A DNA stretch of 64,000 nt from Lethocerus indicus (lineage: Eukaryota; Arthropoda; Insecta; Hemiptera; Belostomatidae), in NCBI GenBank assembly GCA_019843655.1, contig JACDQD010000001.1:41422230-41486229 (forward strand), in the 5' to 3' direction. This document shows, piece by piece, positions 35,736 through 56,640 of the stretch. The notes beneath the pieces are model-generated. The model did not search any database. It saw only the letters and a list, made by a program, of their open reading frames with translations, and was not told the origin of the DNA. Both the position numbers and the translations under genes were made by a program. Positions within the stretch are counted from its first letter, which is position 1. Each line of letters starts with the position of its first letter.

Positions 35736-38700
35736 CGAGCTTGTCACAAAAATTATACTTGTCAGATCCATCTTCGTTTGGATAAAGCGCTGGTCAAAAT
35801 GACGGCTGGTACTTGCGGGGAATAGATAATTAAACCACTGCCGGGAATTTAATTGGACGCCGCGGTTGGTGTCATATGTATATATACGCATTTACGGACA
35901 AACAATAAGTGAACGGAATAAGTGTTTATTTGCAGAATTTACCTAAGTTTAATATTGATGGAGAATTAATTATTTTAAAAAATTGTTAGATCTTCGAGGG
36001 GAAATATGTGTGCGCCGTTGATGTACATTTTATTGAAAATTGCGAAAGAACAACTCCACGTTACCCGGAAGATTTAAAACAGCGCGGCCCGCTTTTAAGT
36101 ACAAAAGTTACAAATTGTTTCACTGGAAGACTAAAGTATTTCTCCAAAAATCAATAGAACTCCGGGCAGAATCTTCTTTGAATCACGAGTCCCCCGGACT
36201 CTTGTCACCGAAGTTCCCGTCCGTGTCACCGCGTTTTAGTGGGTCATGTAAGTTTTAAGGGTCGCTGTTAGCTGTTAGAATCGGCTGTATAAACGAATTG
36301 TCCCGCGTCTATTGCCGGAGACGTCTGCGATCCGCACAAGCGACAATATTCGCCAAGTACAACAGTTGGTGGCCCAGATTCTTAAAGGGCTTGGCCTCGG
36401 CTCGACCGACTACCGCCACAATGCTCGAGCGTCGCTCTTTAAAAGTGTAAATAAAAATGGTATATCTTACAATTTTTTGAAAAAAAATGATTTAGTTTTT
36501 CCCCCGACCTATCGCCTCAATATCCGCCGTACGTTGTGCGACAGAAGAGACCCTCCCTCAGCTTTGCTTTTTTGAAATTAAATTTCGACCGAAAATTTTA
36601 GGACGGTTCAATACTATGATTGATAGAGCTATTAAAATAGAAGACGGATATATTTTAATATATTTATTGCGGGATCCACGAGAACAGATTTTGAAATTCA
36701 TCTCTGTAAATTCATAATTCTAACCCAGAAAGGGCTCCATTGTATAGTACGTTTTTGAGTTTTTTTTTCGTTACTTCGGGGTCTACTCCTTCTTTATTTT
36801 AACCTAGTATTCAACGCTGCAAGTCAGGCACTAGTAGCCTTCCTTGAGTACAAATGTGCAGTAATTTCAGATTTATTAAAACGCTGCAACGCGTGCTTGC
36901 GAAAGGATGAACAACGCTCTCCTGACGGACAAATCCCATTTCGGATGAACTTTTCGCAACTGGTTAAACGGCGCGGTGTTTTTCAGTTGCCATGCGTTCC
37001 GTTTAAAAAGCCGTTAAAAAGAAAAATTTATTCGTACGATTAGAACACGGCCGTGCGTCGGAATAACCGCCTTTTCTCCTACCGTTTCTTTAGAAGGAGT
37101 CCGCAAATATTTCACGAACGTTAACCATAAATGATGGGAAGGAAAACAAAGAAGATAAAAATCCGACCGTTCCACCCATTAAAATCGTAAGAAGACGTGA
37201 GGGAATCTGTGAAGAATTATACCATGAGGCGAAACCGTGAGACCGCCCGACAATACCCGGGTTTGTCACATAATATATATACTGTTTGTATAAGAATCTA
37301 TTCACGCATATTCAACCATCGAATGATCATTTTCATACGTGATAATACGTTCTGTAGCGTGACGAAATTCATTATTTTTCGAGAAATCATGGACTCTATA
37401 ACGGAGGCAGTGTGGGAACGCTACTGGCAATGCCGAGAACGCAAACGAGTTCCGAAGCCTACCAATATCCTTAAACAGACTCGGGCTCCGCCCCCGAGAA
37501 ATGATTTTATTAACGCAGTTCGTATAGATTTTCTCGTGAAGAATGCAAGCCGATCCTCGTCCCCGTCCCGTCCCCCTCTACACCCACCGGGCGGGCTTCC
37601 GCCTCGAATAACGCCTCGGTCCGCGGGCTTTACCGGTCGGGCCCGTTATCGGCACGAAGTTGGCGATAAGCGCCGGACTTGAGGCCGGTGGCGACGGCCG
37701 AAAGTTGGCAAAGTGCGAATCAAAAGCGGGGACAATTAAACAGGTGCGCGAGCGAGACTGGACGGACCCGGCCTTGGCAACGCACTAATGACCGGCACGC
37801 CACTCCCTAAACCCCTAAATAACTCATCCGTTCCCTCAATTTACAACTGCTTTATCCGCCGGAATAATTACCGGGATTTTATTTATTATTTTTTTAAGGT
37901 ATTGACATTATATAATAACTCATACACTGCGGCCGCTGTTCCAGCGGTTAATGAAAGCCTCCCGGATAGTTCTCCGCTAGGTATTTTCATTTCGTACATT
38001 TACTTGCACGAATTTCAACCTGTTTTCGGACTACCTTTTGACCTACATGTAAGAAACTTAAATAGCTGTTTAACAGCTAGAAACATCTATATATATGTAT
38101 AAAACATCGAACATTATGAAGTTTCAACGGTAAACCTTTTTCCTTAAGCTAGATCGGTTTCCTCTTCTTCACGAGTCGCCGGTTGCCCTCAGCGTAGGCT
38201 TTATACGTCCCGAAAGTAAAACTGCAGTGACAGTGCCGTCGGGATGCCCCGACAGGCGGGTGACTCACCGGCCTACACAGGAGATTGGGAGGGGCCGAAA
38301 CCGGTCTATCGAGAAACGAAAGCGAGATCGCAAGAACCATGAAACTAGAGACGTTACGGGAGAATGCGGCCTAGTGATAGAGTCCTGTACGTCTGTATTA
38401 TCGACCGCGGAAAGACAAAACCGGTCTAGCGCCAGCACTAATTACGGAAACGAGCCGCAGTACGCAGGTTATTTGTGGATGTTCATTTCGCATACTGGAA
38501 ATTTATGTAAAATTTCCTAGAAACACCTAGAAAAATTAGGAAAGCGAAATAAATGTTACAGGAGATCATTGTATTCCTCTTGATGCTGAAAAAAAGGACC
38601 AAATGTATACGCGGAAATTCCTTGTTCGCTATTTTGTGTAAATAAGTAATTAACGAGCAGTCACTCGGACGGTTATCTATAGAAGTATTTCGTTGTACGC

Positions 38701-41305
38701 GCTCCTTTCTTTTCCGTGCGTACGTTTGACGCGACAGATTTTCTACAAATTTATGTATGTATATATACGGTCGGGCTGTAGAAAAATATGTATCCCCAGT
38801 ACGAATTTATGCGGCGGAACGTTACAAAGGATGTCGCATAACGTAACCTACTTCTTATTTTTATATTGAAATAATCCCGCGATTCGCAATGTATCGAAAG
38901 TAACGCAACATTGCGCAAAAGGCTACAACAGCTTAATTGCGCGTAACAAATTAATTTTTAAAAATATTATCTTAGTTCGATGATTTTCTCAACTTTATCG
39001 TACATTAATTTTTAAAATAAATCGAGAGAAAAATCGACGAAAAGGCCTTTATATTCTTCGAAGAGAATTATAGGACTTTTTTAGTGTCGAATATTTTATT
39101 GTTCGCGTTTCTTTTTTTCTGCCGGTTGTTTTCCAAAATCATCCGAATTCATTACTTCGGAGACTCTTCGTATTGCAACGCTAAAAGTTAATATTTGAAA
39201 TATGACGTAAGTAAAATAGCTTTAACCGGCTGGGAGTCGGGCGGGAGAAGTCAGAAAGCGGCGGAGTAACTCCTGTCACACTCGACATCAATTAATTAAC
39301 TGTGTTCAAGGAAATCTTGTTGCAATTTCCGGGGTAGGCTTCGCTAGAAAAGGTTCGGGTTCGTAAGGACAAATTGAAGTACGGATAATTTCCACTTGAA
39401 AAAAGAATCCGTTTTATTTTATGAATGTACGCTTGTCTGAAACGTGCGTGCACCCTCAGAATCATCCGCGTAATTAATTCGAGATACACCGGTCCCGTAA
39501 TGGTTTTGAATACCATTGTTCTTGAGATCTTCTGTATCCGTTAGGTGTACGGCGACAGTGCAGAGAGGATGCTCCGCGCCCAGTCAACACTGAGCGCTTA
39601 TTGGCTAAAACGTTAATGAAGATGGCGAGAATCCGAAAAGACAAACTTAGCCTGACACAAGATCACAAGAATCCACTTGATAATTAAATTTTTTTTAATA
39701 GACGCGAAGAAACAGAGAAGAAACACGAAAATGAATTTAGACTACAATTTAATTAATATCCCACTCGGTCAATATTTTTCAGGATTTGAAAAGCTAAAAA
39801 ATATGTGATAATATTTTAATGTTGTATTTCAGAGACATTATCGTAGCCTAAAAAATGTATACTCTACGATATTTTATGCCGATTTCCACTTTTCTTCATC
39901 GTCGGTATTTTTCTTTGAATTTTTAAATCTGAACTTGTCTAGTTTCAAACGAGTGTAGACTATAGATATTGATAATTTTTATTCCTGGTATTTCTGGCCT
40001 TAGTATTCCGTTCTATTGAGTTTAACTGATAACAATTTTATTTATTTATCCCTACACAACTGGGAATAGCCGACAAAAGCCTTTTTTTATGTATTCGCTA
40101 ATCGATTTAACAAGAAAATTGTTAAAATCCATTCCCCGTTTCAACTGGAGACGTTAACCTTCATGGAAATGTGTCGGAATATCGGAATATTTAAAACTTA
40201 AGACTTAGGCTGGAAGACATGTTAAGTGGTACACCCGAACACTTGGCTGACTATAGGCTCAAACGGTACCTCAGAGACCGGTTTATCCCGCCTTCTTCTC
40301 CAGTAGAGAAAATGCAATAAGCTCCGGCGCGCTTCCAAAGTTCAAAGATGAGCTATGGAATTTTTATAAATTCCAATCGATTTCCAAATTAATTTCAGTT
40401 GGCCGGCGATGGAAAAATTGTGATATCAATCATTTATTATTTAGCGTACCAAGCGTATTTCGAAAATTGACACAAGTGATTACGCCTTTGTAGGACTTTC
40501 ACTATAACGTTTTAAAGAAAAACAAGAACAGCCGTGGGACTTACAAGTGCTAAAAATTCAATTATGTCAACCCATTCAGTGATGACACTAGGACGTAACG
40601 TTTCCGGAAAGATTTATTTTTTTATTGGCCGATTAAGGTTAATTACTAGTTTTATCAGATAACCGTATAAAAATTGGCAAAACACTAAATACTTTATCAT
40701 TATTTCTATTTAGAATACCGGAATCCCGGATAAAAGTTGTATATCGTCCAATTTTACGGTATGTATAATATTTATTTGGGAGGAATGCGGAAAAACGTGG
40801 ACTCCGGTTTTCCTTAATGGGACAGAGTTCCGCAAAAATCTTCTCCCCCCTTTCGGAAAGAGCTCCCGTCGATCGATTACGTAGAAACGCACGTTTAAAT
40901 GCGCTCTATCCGATGGCGCGTTATGGATTCCCAGACTCCGCATTCCAGTGGGGGCAGACCGAGAAGACATTTTTCGTAATCCCTCCCCACCGAGTAGCCA
41001 TGCCAAGTAGACTTATAAATAGTACGATTGTCTGTCGGCAAAGTAACGACACTGAGACCACTCGATCTATTATTCCCCGCCAATTATTTCTACAGTACTA
41101 AAGACAAGTTATATAAGAAATAACATTTCTTCGAAAGTTTAACTTTATGGATTACAACAATATTGGGGAATCTTACGCTTGTTCAAGGACGGTACGATTG
41201 AAGATTTGTTAAAATATAAATAAAAAGTACGGACCGACAAGTTTATGGATATTACCAAGAAAATATATATTTCTACTGAATGCTCCTAGATACAGAACAA
41301 TACTA

Positions 41306-41306
<1 letters not shown>

Positions 41307-41354
<48 letters not shown>
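41307..41354. repeat. Microsatellite (TA)24
   Basis: Pure tract. Confidence 0.97.
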
Positions 41355-41355
<1 letters not shown>

Positions 41356-44300
41356 GTGTACACGATATCCTATGTATATTAGAAGAAAAATAAAGTATTT
41401 GTATTTGAGATGCCGGCCGTCGAGTGTGAGTGCCGCCGCGGAGGCATCTCTGTCCGACCTACCGGACCCAATATTTTCGATGAATTATTTTTACAATTCC
41501 GAATGCTCAACTTTTAAGAGCGTTCGGTAGACCCGGAGGACCCTAATGTATAAAGGGACCGGGGGCCCATTATTTTGCGGCCCATTGTCCCGACGTCGGC
41601 TCTATCTGCCCCCGACCACTTACAATTCAACGTGGCGGCGGGGGACAAGCAAAAAAAAAAATAAATAAAAATGTCGCTAAATCGCCTCTATTAATCGGCA
41701 TTCTTCGGAAACCGCCGCCGTGTCCGCGCCTTGTAAATTTCTCGGCCGAATTTTTCGAGGTAAATACTAATGCCGATATCTCGAGATGAGCGAGGCACTA
41801 TCCTTCTATTCGTCTCCACTGGAAAGAAATATCGAAACAACGATATAACAGTTTCGATTAAAAGAGAAATTTATATAGATTCGGCTCCGAAAATAAACGC
41901 GTCCTTTTTATTTATTAATAATTTCGCAACGAACCTCATCCTGTTTGACTACGCTTATATACAAGCCTAAGGTCAACCCCGCGGCTCGTCTTCTATCACT
42001 ACGCGATAGACCTATTCATTTATTGTTTGCGCGATACATTATCGTATTCCTTAAACGCGGTTATAGGGGGATCTGATCGTAGGTCTGGGACGGGAGTACT
42101 GTCCGCGCTAAAAGCAAGTACGCTGGCTCATGTTTTTATTATTCACAGACTATAACGAATGAATTAGCCGCTTCCCCTGACCTTAATCCCTGGGGGGGCC
42201 CCGGCCTCTTTTCTTTGCCACACTTTTCTGCTCCCTTACAACGTTCGCGGGGGGAGGTGTCCCACAATTCGCCGAATGCTGCGTACCAGACAGGCCGTCT
42301 CTCTCCGATACGCGGTCACTCCGATACTCCCAGTATCCAACCATCCAACTACTCTAACAATACCGAACTAAAGGCACGGTCGTTTAATACGGCCATGTCC
42401 ATTATTCGAATCCGACCTACAAACACACCGACAGCCAACAAATATATCATAACAAACTGTAAGAAATGTACATAAGATAGAAAAGTACTAGGAGAAACGA
42501 AAAAAACTAAAAAATATATAAATCGCATCGCGCATACAAAAGTAAACACAGCAAAAAAAAAGAATCCGAACCTAATGGCTACATCACACGATTTAATGAT
42601 ACGTTCTAATTTTCTGTGAGCGATGTTAATTCCATCATTAACTCGCCGATATCCGTTAATATCTATCAAGATAAGCCTTTGTTCCCATGCGCATCCATGC
42701 ATTTCCCCCTTGTGTCCGTACAAACCGCTTTAGTGTCAATATCGATGTCAATAACATTCCAGAAGTATATTCACTAAAAACAAAAATACACTTCTATTAA
42801 CGTTAATATTACTCGTAATAAAATATATTGTAAAATAAAAGAATGATAATTGTGTCAGTAAAATATTATCAATAAATATATTATTATAAAATATATATAT
42901 CAATCGACACGTGGATTTAAATTGATGTAATGGATCTAACGTATGGTAAAAAGTGACCCATTGACGGATGTAGATATATCTATTTATGTACAAATATATG
43001 TATGTATATAAATAATTCGACGCTGGGAGATGGTTAAAATGTTTCGATAAATCATCGTATGCACGTATAAATCTTCCAATGGATGCTTCATTCTTCCGTA
43101 GAGGTTTTATAGCCGGCCAGTACAAGGCCAATAATGATTCATGGGCGAGGGGGGGAGTCTAGATTGAGGCGTTCTTGCTACTCGCATCAGCCCACTGTCC
43201 CCACTGAGATATCTCCTTTTTTATTACTAGCACGACCTAAAAATATTTTTTTATTTTTAGTTCCTATATCCTTTTTTTTCTTATTATGCGCGTCGTAAAT
43301 TTCCACAATCGCCGTAGTCAGTTCCGGGCGATAGTATCGTACCCATTGTGGACGCCCGGTCTGCATTGAAATAAAAATAAGGACAAATCTCCCCCCCCCC
43401 CAAACACTTACGGGTATCTCCGGCCGTTTGCAGAGATTTATTGTTTCCCTCTCGTTCGCGCTATGTGGAGACTGCGGTCTCCTCATAGACTGATTATTGA
43501 GGAGTTTTGAATGCAGGAGTTTCTCGAATGGATCAATCGTCCCAGGCACCCTAATAGCGTGTCGTACAAAGTGAAAACCCGATTTTTCGTCCTTTCACCA
43601 CCGTCAGTAGGCTTAAAAAAAATTAATAACCTAAAAGTTAAAATTTGTACCGTATTATTTTCCTCGCTCTTCCGTCTACCCTCGCCGGTTCGGTCTTTTG
43701 CCAGACCGATTTCGGCCGTTCGCCGTCTTCAGTACCGCTTTTGGTCAGTAGTGTCATATTTCAGCGGCCATATACACAGTTACTCGCGTGCCGTCGTGAT
43801 TTGCTTAGGTGGTTGCGATCAGCCTCATGTCCAGAAATTCGTACTTGTTTTTCCGGCGCCGTTTCGAGGGTAAACGGCGGAATGACGCCGGAGGGCCCGG
43901 GGTGTTTTCCGAGTTACACTCTCGGTCGACCGCCCTGTCATAATAGAAAAAGATAATTTCCCGTTTATTTTCTAAGCCGGTATCGATCCATTTATCCCCA
44001 CTTTTATTGGGTCTCGGTAACTCCGTCCGGGTGTATAATGCCGACCCGGGCAGAAATTCGTTCTCGTCGTAAAAATTTAACGGTGTCCGTTCCCCCGTCT
44101 GTACCGACGCCTCCGTGAGACGGGTGGCGATTAACGCTGCGCCGGATTTTTCTTTTTATAGATACCCGGATAGTGAGAGAATACCCGAAAAGCATCATCC
44201 CGATAGGGCACTGACGCCTTTCGTGCCCCTCTCGGCTCTAAACTTTCATTTTAGTTTGGCTATCCCTCCCCACCCTTGCAGGAAATAGACTGTTCGTACT

Positions 44301-46130
44301 TTCACTTCCCGTTTCCATTATTAATGATTTTTTTTATATTTTTAATACCGATCGCGATAATAAATCCCCGTAAGACTTATCCTTCGTGCGATCCTTTCTG
44401 ACGGTTTTGAGTCGTTGTAACGGATATTCATAATTTCATACGCATTAAAAAAAAGAATAACTGCTCTAAAAAAGATAAGGAATTCTAGGGATTTGGACTA
44501 TCGTAACTACTGCGATTTCCTGTGCCTTAAAAAGACTCTCGGCAACTCCCTATCTAAATTGCCTCCTTATAGGAATCCTTTACTGGTATCCGGGACCTCT
44601 CTCGTCGCAAATTGAATTAGTTCAGAATGTAATAAAAAAAAAATGAACTAAGAAAAAGTGTCACTACGTTAGACACGTCTCATCCTATCACCGATGTATC
44701 TCGAGGATGCCAAGACGTAGTAACTTGGCGGCTGGAAATTTGAAATCGTCTGTCATCTGTTAAACTTATTTTCAAAAATCCCCTAGGAGCTTTCGCCTAC
44801 AACTGGCCAACAACGCCGACTTCCGAGCTTTTCGAAACCGCACATCGGTGGATCCAAACAACTCGAAGTTAGGTTTTAAAATTCAGTTGTAAATTAATAA
44901 TTTGTTCGTAAATAATAGTTGGATAGCGAGGTCTTGCCATTTTCCTGTACCCGGTACTGTCGGCCAGTATCAAGCTTATATCGGTCGCGGTGTATTCCGG
45001 ATCGAAACGGAGGGATTCTGAGCGCGGTCGAACATCGGTGGCCCGGGGATCGCTACCGGAATCGATGGTAGGATTTTTCCGGCCGGCTATCGCTGTAGCC
45101 GGATCGGAATTTTAGACGGGAGGGAGGGACAGAGGGAGGGAAGGAGGGAGGGAGGGAGCGGATCGTGTTGCGGTTTGGCCCTAAAAGCCGGAAATTCGGC
45201 GCATCCTCCGCTCGGCCTTTGACTCCGACCGGCCGCCCTCATACCGACTGTTACCGGTGTTATCCCGTCGGTTTCCGGCTGAGACACGGCATCGTTAAAC
45301 ACACAACAACACCGGCAATGGTAACATCAAAAAAACACCACCGCATAACAGCCTACCGCAGGTGTACAGCATATGCTAAATAGTAAACAAAAAATATTTT
45401 GCGAAGGCCAATATTTCTTTTACTAAATATCGATAATTTTATTGGACACATTATTGAAAACTTTAACTAACTTTATTAATTAAATGCCCCTTTATACGCG
45501 AACTGAGGCAGAAAGTCGCTATAGTCGGGACATGTTATAGGTGTGGCTAAACGTGTTGGATGATCGATTTTTATAATTTATTTTTAAATCTTTTTACCGT
45601 ATATTGTTTTTCCCATTGAAATCTCGAAGCTGGATGGTCGGATTATTAACGATTTTCCGATTTGTTTTTTCCGTGTTTTTCCGAACCCATCGGAAAGTTT
45701 ATCAACAGGAAAATGAAACAATGCCCAGTTTGAAACAATATTCAGAAGCAATTAACAGATAATAGCGGACAAAATATATGGTAGTTTGGGATGAATGCGG
45801 AGGCCTGAAAGTAGAGCAACAAATCGAAAATGGAAGCTACTTACTAGAATTAAAAAAAAATTAAAATGACCTGACGGCATACGTAGCGCTGATACGTGTT
45901 CTGCATAGCTTTTCTTCTGGCCGCGTTTGTGTCATAAAGGCTCTAGAAAATAACAGCGTCTACAAACTTAATCCTATAATTTGATCAAAAGTCAAGTATT
46001 TCTAATCTAATTTATAAAACTATGTCTTCTCTGATTACGGGTGATTATAAAAAATGGTAAAGCTAAAAAATATATGCCCGAATGAGCGACCGAATTGACA
46101 ATAGGGGTGCAACTAATATTTATTAACACG
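41355..46130. other. Intergenic, no gene
   Basis: Contains AT-rich low-complexity sequence (42,480-43,020) and the GGGA tract. The hydrophobic minus-strand frame at 42349-42723 has strings of Phe/Val/Leu but matches no membrane-protein family I can identify. Confidence 0.5.
45118..45158 (+). repeat. GGGA-rich tract (G-quadruplex-capable)
   Basis: At least six runs of three G separated by single A or short spacers (GGGAGGGAGGGACAGAGGG and GGAGGGAGGGAGGGAG). This meets the usual G3+N1-7 pattern on the plus strand. No gene lies beside it. Confidence 0.8.
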
Positions 46131-46384
46131 TTGTTGTTGTTGTAGTCTTCTCTTATATAGCGCAAGGGGATATTTTATGGTCTGTTATGAGCCGTACATA
46201 TGTTTAATACCGTACATATAATGTCTCTGTGATATTTTGTAAAATATGTTTCCAGGGTTGTCCGTTTCATTTTTTCTCTCGGTTTTGTATTTCTGCAGTT
46301 TACTAATATATGTCCCACCGTCACGTCTTCGTTGCAATGATCGCACTTGGGTTTGTTCTCGTTTAATAATATTATTCTGTTATT
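46131..46384 (-). mobile_element. LINE 3' end with Cys/His motif and (CAA)n tail
   Basis: On the minus strand a 69-codon open frame is followed by a stop (46175-46177), a short 3' region and a (CAA)n tail (46131-46143). A trinucleotide tail instead of poly(A) is typical of I/R1/LOA-related LINEs and argues for a family different from the jockey copies in this window. Upstream the same reading continues in another frame (around AILN), which indicates a one-base indel near 46,385 and a decayed copy. Confidence 0.75.
46175..46384 (-). pseudogene. LINE ORF2 C-terminus with C-x2-C...H-x4-C motif
   Basis: The frame reads NENKPKCDHCNEDVTVGHIL then VNCRN. The spacing CxxC-(N)8-H-(N)4-C with T-x-x-H-x-L-x-x-C is the conserved metal-binding-like motif found after the reverse-transcriptase/RNase H region in many non-LTR retrotransposon ORF2 proteins. 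The frame ends HRDIICTVLNICTAHNRP before the stop. The polymerase core is absent. The clade is not certain from this fragment alone. Confidence 0.78.
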
Positions 46385-55139
<8,755 letters not shown>

Positions 55140-55740
55140 ATATAGGATATCCCCGACCTTTTTTGAGACTCTTGACCGACAACAAAGTGTAAACATTTAA
55201 CAAAAAGACAATTAAATCTTAGAAGTAAGGAAAATAAAAAGTCGCTAGATCTAGTGAGAAATTCGATATTTGTATTTGTATAAATACTATTTTAACGACT
55301 TAAAATAATTTGGTAAAGATGGTATATATTATATTTATTTATAATAACTGTACTTACGTAATACTTAAATTTTTTTTCAAATCCCTAACACCCCACTCCG
55401 TTTTCCTACCGAACTTACACCGCTTAATCGCTCCGCTATCACCCCCAGCGGACACTTTCTTTCGCGAATTACGAATACATTTTCACACATTCGATATATG
55501 TAGTATATCGTATACCAGGGATCCCCAACCTCGCTTGAGCTATTTGCCGACTACAAAGTGTTAAACACAAAAAGAAATTTAAGTCTTAAAAGTGAGGAAA
55601 ATAAAAATTCGCTTTAGTGTTCAAATTCTCGCTCCATTTAGTGAGAAATTCGCTAAATATTATTTGTAACTTAATGATTTGTTTTCCAAATTCCCACCGA
55701 AATTCCACCGGCCCTAAACCGCTCCACTATCATAGCGATG
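55140..55740. repeat. Two tandem copies of a hAT-like repeat end
   Basis: Copy 1 begins near 55,146 (GATATCCCCGACCTTTTTTG) and copy 2 near 55,517 (CAGGGATCCCCAACCTCGC). Both continue with GCCGACTACAAAGTG-like, AAATCTTAGAAGTAAGGAAA-like and TTTAGTGAGAAATTCG-like words, and end with a CCGCTCCACTATCA-like stretch. The start CAGGGATCCCCAACCT resembles the terminal repeats of many hAT transposons, but no opposite inverted end was found, so the family is tentative. Confidence 0.6.
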
Positions 55741-55959
55741 CTGGGTATTGGTAATCGAGAAGGTTACGATAATAAAAACCCGAGAACGTAGATTACAATA
55801 ACTCCGATCGCTAGGAGAATCGCACACGTTACACGCCACTTGAAGTCGGTACACTGTACACTCGGGGCGCCGGGAACAGTTCTCTTTTTCTATTTTTTAA
55901 GCTCATTCTCTCTTCTGATGAGCGTGTGCAAATTATAACTCATCTAGACTACTCCGCGA

Positions 55960-56640
55960 GTTCAGATGTCTTATCCCATAGTCCACAGGCCTCGGCCGTC
56001 TGTCCATCTCCAGTAGACTCCGATAAATAGCCTGCGGGGCACTGTGACCTCTAAATGACCTCTATCGTCTCCCGGAAATTCGATCGCGTTCAAATTTCTC
56101 CTGCCATAGTCCCAGGTGCCCCGGCAGTCTCTTCACCACCGGTAGACTGCGCTAACAGTCAGTGGGACTCTGTGACCTCTGAATGACCTTTATCGCTCTC
56201 CGGTGTCGCCTTTACTAATCACCGGCTCCCGCCGGGGCTGCGTTAGGCTCCGAATTGCTATTCGCAATTTCTCCGTCACTATTAGACTCTTGGGGGGCTA
56301 TAATAAATGACCTATATCGTTCCTCGGAAATGTCTAACGAGTTCAGATATGGGGCTGTCCTAGGCCCTGCTTCCCGTCACTCCCTCCGCTACCAGTAGAT
56401 TCCGACAAATAGCCCGTGGGTCTCTTTCACCTCTAAATGACCCCTATCGTCATCCTCTGCCAGGCTCCTGGCAGTCTCTCCAAAACACTGTGTGGACTCC
56501 GGTAAACAGCCCATGGGCCCCAGTGTCATCTGAATGATAGCTATCCGTTCCCGGAAAATTGCTAACGACCCCCCGAGTTCACCATTAGATGCACACGGTA
56601 TACTGGCTTCTTCCCATGTCCCATATCACTCTGTTAGGCC
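55960..56640. repeat. Decayed satellite, five units of about 100-140 bp
   Basis: The motif CAGTAGACTCCGATAAATAG followed by a GTGACCTCTAAATGACCTC-like stretch recurs at 56011, 56141, 56281, 56393 and 56492, with spacings of 130, 140, 112 and 99 bp. Between motifs, words such as TATCGTCTCCCGGAAATT and GTTCAGATNT also repeat. Units are strongly diverged, indicating an old, inactive array. Confidence 0.7.

Larger units (their letters stand above)
34399..41306. other. Intergenic with SINE-like pair
   Basis: Except for the two SINE-like copies near 35.2 and 35.7 kb, nothing is supported. The 161-codon plus-strand frame at 37197-37682 has no recognisable domain, and its C-terminal Pro/Arg richness follows local GC content. 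Confidence 0.5.

Noticed and set aside
37197..37682. 161-codon plus-strand frame
   Set aside because: No domain; the composition changes from AT-codon-rich to Pro/Arg-rich with the underlying GC content.
42349..42723. Hydrophobic minus-strand frame suggesting a chemoreceptor fragment
   Set aside because: Strings of Phe/Val/Leu come from AT-rich DNA (poly-A/T and TATA-like codons); no receptor signature is visible.
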